Of a DNA stretch of 64,000 bases, positions 60,660 through 64,000 are shown piece after piece. A model generated the notes under the pieces. That model was not told where the DNA came from and made no database searches. It saw only the letters and a program-made list of their open reading frames with translations. The DNA comes from Bradyrhizobium septentrionale (GTDB lineage: Bacteria > Pseudomonadota > Alphaproteobacteria > Rhizobiales > Xanthobacteraceae), in assembly GCF_011516645.4 (NCBI RefSeq), contig NZ_CP088285.1:186001-250000 (forward strand), written 5' to 3'. Each line of letters opens with the position of its first letter. The first letter of the stretch is position 1. The translations under genes were made by a program, and so were the position numbers.

Positions 60660-61715
60660 TTAATTCGGAACCGCACTGCGGCCGGCAACGCGGCGGGCGG
60701 GCCGCGGCGCGCGGCTCGGCTGCAACGTGGCCAGATTGCCGATGAACTGACGCGCACTGTTCTCCCAGGAACGTTCCAACGCAAAATTGCGGCAGTCGGC
60801 GCGCGACATCGTCAGCGCGCGCAGGCAGGCGGCGCGCAGGTCGTTGTCGATCGCGCCGATCGGATGGTCGGCGATGACGTCCTTCGGGCCGGTGACCGGG
60901 AACGCCGCGACCGGCGTGCCGCAGGCCAGCGCCTCGAGCTGCACGACACCGAAGGTGTCGGTCAGGCTCGGGAACACGAAGACGTCGGCGGCGGCGAGGT
61001 GCGAGGTCAGATCCTGGCCCTTCTTCTCGCCGAGGAAAATCGCGTCGGGATATTTCTGCTGCAATGCTGCGCGTTGCGGACCGTCGCCGACCACGACCTT
61101 GGAGCCCGGCAGGTCGAGCGACAGGAAGGCGTCGAGATTCTTCTCCACCGCGACGCGGCCCATGGTCATGAAGATCGGCCGCGGCAGATCGAGGAGCGCC
61201 GGCTGGTCCGGATTGAATATCCTGGTGTCGACGCCGCGGGTCCAGAAGCCGAGCCTGCGGAAGCCGCGCTCGGCGAGCTCTGACCGCAGCGAGTCGGTCG
61301 CGACCATCGTCATCGATCCGGCGGCATGGAAATGGCGCAGCACCGCGTAGCCGACGCTGTCGGGAATGCCGGTGCGCACCGAAACATATTCCGGGAAGCG
61401 CGTTGTATAGGAGGTGGTGAAGGCGAGCTTGTTGCGCTGGCAATAGCCGCGCACCGCCCAGCCGATCGGCCCTTCGGTCGCGATATGGATCGCCTCGGGC
61501 GCCGCCTCCTCGATCCGGCGCGCGATCTCGCGGCGGTTCGGCAGCGCCATCCGCAGGCCCGGATAGGTCGGCACGCCGACCGAGCGGAAACCGTCGGGGG
61601 TTAAGAATTCGATCTCGGCGCCGAGCCCGGCCGCGCTGCGCGCAAGCGACGTCAGCGTCCGGACCACGCCGTTAACTTGTGGATGCCAGGCATCGGTCGC
61701 AACGAGAATGCGCAT
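60660..61715 (-). CDS. GT4-family glycosyltransferase (mannosyltransferase-like)
   Basis: A 351-aa GT-B enzyme: ATDAWHPQVNGVVRTL at the N-terminus, FWTRGVDTRIFNP and MGRVAVEKNLDAFLSL at the domain junction, and the donor-site E-x7-E region FPSLTDTFGVVQLEALACGTPVAAFPVTG. The closest known style is the GDP-mannose-dependent alpha-mannosyltransferases that modify lipids. The PmtA-like gene follows after 33 bp, so a glycolipid product is plausible. Confidence 0.88.
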   Translation of the reverse strand: MRILVATDAWHPQVNGVVRTLTSLARSAAGLGAEIEFLTPDGFRSVGVPTYPGLRMALPNRREIARRIEEAAPEAIHIATEGPIGWAVRGYCQRNKLAFTTSYTTRFPEYVSVRTGIPDSVGYAVLRHFHAAGSMTMVATDSLRSELAERGFRRLGFWTRGVDTRIFNPDQPALLDLPRPIFMTMGRVAVEKNLDAFLSLDLPGSKVVVGDGPQRAALQQKYPDAIFLGEKKGQDLTSHLAAADVFVFPSLTDTFGVVQLEALACGTPVAAFPVTGPKDVIADHPIGAIDNDLRAACLRALTMSRADCRNFALERSWENSARQFIGNLATLQPSRAPRPARRVAGRSAVPN

Positions 61716-61853
61716 CGCAGGAGATCCAAATCGTTAATCTTGATTCTGCTCGCACGACGTTCTGACATGGATGTTTCAAACGTATGACGTCATCGAAATG
61801 TTAGGTTGTTTTTCGCGGCAAACCGCCGCTTTTTCGTGTATCGTGACAGTGAG

Positions 61854-63236
61854 ATGTCAGAGCAGAGTGAAAATCCCGGCACCACGCGCCGCAGGCTCCG
61901 GCGACGAAACTCGTCGCTCTTGATCCTTGCGACCGGCATGCTTTTGTTCGGTCTCGCCGCCGGCGCGCTGTTCTATGGGCTGCGTCCGGCGACGCTCTCG
62001 ATCGCGGTCGGCCCGACCGGCAGCGAGGATGTCAAGCTGATCCAGGGCTTCGCACAGGCCTTTACGCATGACGGCAGCGCGGTGCGGCTGAAGCCGCTGA
62101 CGACGCAAGGCTCCGCCGAAAGCATCGCGCTGTTCACCGCCAACAAGGTCGACCTCGCGGTGGTGCGCGGCGATCTCGATTTGCCCGCGAGCGCCGAGTC
62201 GGTTGCGATCCTGCGCAAGAACGTCGTCGTGCTGTGGGCGCCCTCGGGCGGCAAGGGCAAGCGGCGATCCGCGAAGATCAAGGGCATCGACGATCTCGCC
62301 GGACACAAGGTCGGCGTGGTCGGCAGCACCCAGGCCAATGTCACGCTGCTGCGCGTGATCCTGACCGAGTCCGGCGTCAACCCCGACAAGGTCGCGGTCG
62401 GCCAGTTCAAGACCAGCCAGATCGCCGACCTCGCGCGCGATCCCTCGCTCGACGCCTACATGACGGTCGGCCCGCTCGACAGCAAGATCACGTCGGATGC
62501 GATCACGGCGACGGCAGCCGCGCGCGGCGAGCCGGTATTCCTCCCGATCGATGTCTCGGAAGCCATCGCGCAGAAGCATCCGCGCTACGAATCCGAGGAG
62601 ATCGCCGGCAGCATCTTCTCGTCGTCGCCGGCGCGACCGGAAGACAAGGTCGAGACCGTCGGCGTCAATCACCTCATCATCGCGCAGCATCGGCTGGACG
62701 ACGCCACGGTCGGCGCGCTCGACCGGCAATTGTTCACGCTGCGGCTCCAGGTCGCGCGCGATCTGCCGGCGGCGTCCAAGATCGAGAAGCCCGACACCGA
62801 CAAGGATGCCGCGCTGCCGGCGCATCAGGGCGCGGCGGCCTATATCGACGGCACCGAGCGCACCTTCCTCGAAAAATACTCCGACTACATCTGGGGCGGC
62901 ATCCTGCTGATCTCCGGCCTCGGCTCGGCCGGCGCCTGGCTGCGCCACTACATGAAACGCGAGGAGCGCGAGCACTACATCACCCATCGCGACAATCTGC
63001 TGACGCTGATCTCGCGGGTGCGCGGCGCCGAGACGACGGAGGAGCTCGCGGCGATGCAGAGCGATGCGGACGCACTATTGCGCGAGGCGCTCGATTGCTA
63101 TGACGACGGCGCGATCGAGGAAGGCGATCTCTCGGTGATCGGACTGACGCTCGAGCAATTCCACCACGCCGTCACCGACCGCCGCGCCGCGATCAACGGT
63201 GACCGGCCGGGCCTGCCGCGGATGCGCGCCGGCTAG
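61854..63236 (+). CDS. TAXI-family TRAP-type solute-binding protein, membrane-anchored
   Basis: A 460-aa protein with a basic N-terminus, one membrane helix (about 22-42), a periplasmic two-lobe binding domain (SIAVGPTGSEDVKLIQGFAQAF... LTTQGSAESIALFTANKVDLAVVRGD... KVGVVGSTQANVTLLRVIL), a second helix near 360 and a cytoplasmic helical tail. TAXI proteins normally feed TRAP permeases; none is adjacent here, and the two-helix layout with a cytoplasmic tail suggests a sensor-like role. Confidence 0.85.
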   Translation: MSEQSENPGTTRRRLRRRNSSLLILATGMLLFGLAAGALFYGLRPATLSIAVGPTGSEDVKLIQGFAQAFTHDGSAVRLKPLTTQGSAESIALFTANKVDLAVVRGDLDLPASAESVAILRKNVVVLWAPSGGKGKRRSAKIKGIDDLAGHKVGVVGSTQANVTLLRVILTESGVNPDKVAVGQFKTSQIADLARDPSLDAYMTVGPLDSKITSDAITATAAARGEPVFLPIDVSEAIAQKHPRYESEEIAGSIFSSSPARPEDKVETVGVNHLIIAQHRLDDATVGALDRQLFTLRLQVARDLPAASKIEKPDTDKDAALPAHQGAAAYIDGTERTFLEKYSDYIWGGILLISGLGSAGAWLRHYMKREEREHYITHRDNLLTLISRVRGAETTEELAAMQSDADALLREALDCYDDGAIEEGDLSVIGLTLEQFHHAVTDRRAAINGDRPGLPRMRAG

Positions 63237-63252
63237 GCGCGCGCACGCCGAT

Positions 63253-63284
63253 TGCACCGAGAGCAATGTGCACCGAGAGCAATG
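63253..63284. repeat. 16-bp perfect tandem duplication
   Basis: TGCACCGAGAGCAATG occurs twice in direct succession, 17 bp after the TAXI-gene stop. Confidence 0.85.
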
Positions 63285-63349
63285 TTTGCATTGCGCGTGC
63301 ATGCGCGCGTGGCCATGTTGAGTACGACCACAACGCTCCGCACGACACC

Positions 63350-64000
63350 ATGATCACGTCCATTATCGCTGACCTGCCCGGGCCGTTCGTGCTCGCCGTT
63401 GCCTTCGCCGGCGTGTTCCTGATCGCCTTCATGAAGGGCGCGTTCGGCGGCGGCTTTGCCATCGTCGGCATCCCGCTGCTCTCGCTGGCGATGGATCCGA
63501 TCGCGGCGGGCGCGCTGCTGGCGCCGCTGTTTGTCGTCATGGACATCACGGCGCTGCGATTCTGGCGCCCCAACACCTGGTCGCGCACAGACCTCGCGAT
63601 GCTGCTGCCGGCGCTCGTGATCGGCATCGGCCTCGGCTATTTCGTGTTGCGCGATCTTGACCGGCATGCGGTCGAGATCGTGATGGGGCTGGTGACGCTG
63701 GTGTTCGCGGCGCTGTGGTTTCTCGGCGGCGGCGAGATCAAGCCGCGCCCGCGCTCGACGATCAAGGCGACCTTCGCCGGCCTGTCCTCCGGCGTCACCA
63801 CGATGGTGGCGCATTCGGGCGGACCGCCGCTGGCGATCTATTTGCTGCCGCTCGGCATGTCGAAGACGCTTTACGCCGGCACCACCAGCCTGTTCTTCAC
63901 GGTCGGCAACCTGCTGAAGGCCGGTCCGTGGCTCGTGCTCGCCACGCCCTCGCGCGGCCTGTGGATCCTGATGGCCCTTTGCGTGCCGGCCGTGCCGGTC
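63350..64000 (+). CDS. TauE/SafE-family membrane exporter (3' end cut by window edge)
   Basis: Open from the ATG at 63350 through the window end, 217 residues visible. It reads MITSIIADLPGPFVLAVAFAGVFL, then the family's first signature GAFGGGFAIVGIPLLSL and, later, AGLSSGVTTMVAHSGGPPLAIYLLPLG, the second signature. Probably exports or imports an organosulfur or other small anion. Related to, but clearly distinct from, the TauE/SafE gene at 18216-18959. Confidence 0.88.
   Translation, partial: MITSIIADLPGPFVLAVAFAGVFLIAFMKGAFGGGFAIVGIPLLSLAMDPIAAGALLAPLFVVMDITALRFWRPNTWSRTDLAMLLPALVIGIGLGYFVLRDLDRHAVEIVMGLVTLVFAALWFLGGGEIKPRPRSTIKATFAGLSSGVTTMVAHSGGPPLAIYLLPLGMSKTLYAGTTSLFFTVGNLLKAGPWLVLATPSRGLWILMALCVPAVPV

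Noticed and set aside
1..64000. tRNA and rRNA genes
   Set aside because: No cloverleaf with a GGTTCGANTCC-type T-arm or rRNA core sequence was seen on reading, although a dedicated scan was not possible.

Overview
The window is a high-GC alphaproteobacterial chromosome segment. It most likely comes from Bradyrhizobium or a close relative in Nitrobacteraceae. This is inferred from the division/cell-wall cluster, the many REP-like palindromes of the type common in Bradyrhizobium, an ECF42-type sigma factor, a phosphatidylcholine-type lipid methyltransferase and the style of the small secreted proteins. No database search was possible, so family names come from reading motifs.

Layout. 1-5.5 kb: minus-strand dcw cluster rsmH-ftsL-ftsI-murE-murF, with murF cut by the window edge. 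6-11 kb: peptidoglycan amidase, small secreted protein, ECF sigma/DGPF pair, two tiny genes, a PAS protein and a LysR regulator. 11.24-11.65 kb: RNase P RNA. 11.9-18.1 kb: TPR protein, GntP-type permease with patatin lipase, a stand-alone sigma-1.1-like mini-protein and an esterase. 18.2-26.4 kb: exporter block (TauE/SafE, MATE, ABC half-transporter, EmrB, EmrA) ending in a TetR gene with a perfect palindromic operator. 26.5-29.8 kb: secreted serralysin-type protease with a PKD mini-protein. 30.2-32.1 kb: acetyltransferase with an IS630-type element inserted in its stop codon. 32.4-41.1 kb: a Baeyer-Villiger monooxygenase/esterase fusion, a Tat-exported dioxygenase-like protein with a ferric-reductase-like membrane partner, a degenerate SDR, convergent tungstate transport genes, a receiver protein and an extensin-like lipoprotein.

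41.85-46.35 kb is the most unusual region. Six tandem minus-strand genes resemble the Imm11/DUF1629 immunity family and have no recognisable toxin. They are bounded by about 77-bp imperfect direct repeats formed by the 3' end of a small secreted-protein gene, which is intact on the right and only a fragment on the left.

46.5-55.3 kb: small secreted proteins, an AraC regulator, YciB, a FecR protein, a methyltransferase, a DUF4242 protein, and a PhoB-type winged-helix/TPR regulator preceded by four 11-bp direct repeats. 55.3-64 kb: NUDIX hydrolase, then a lipid-linked neighbourhood (phosphatidylserine decarboxylase, class III aminotransferase, Mpo1-like membrane protein, PmtA-like methyltransferase, GT4 glycosyltransferase), a TAXI-type binding protein and a truncated TauE/SafE gene.
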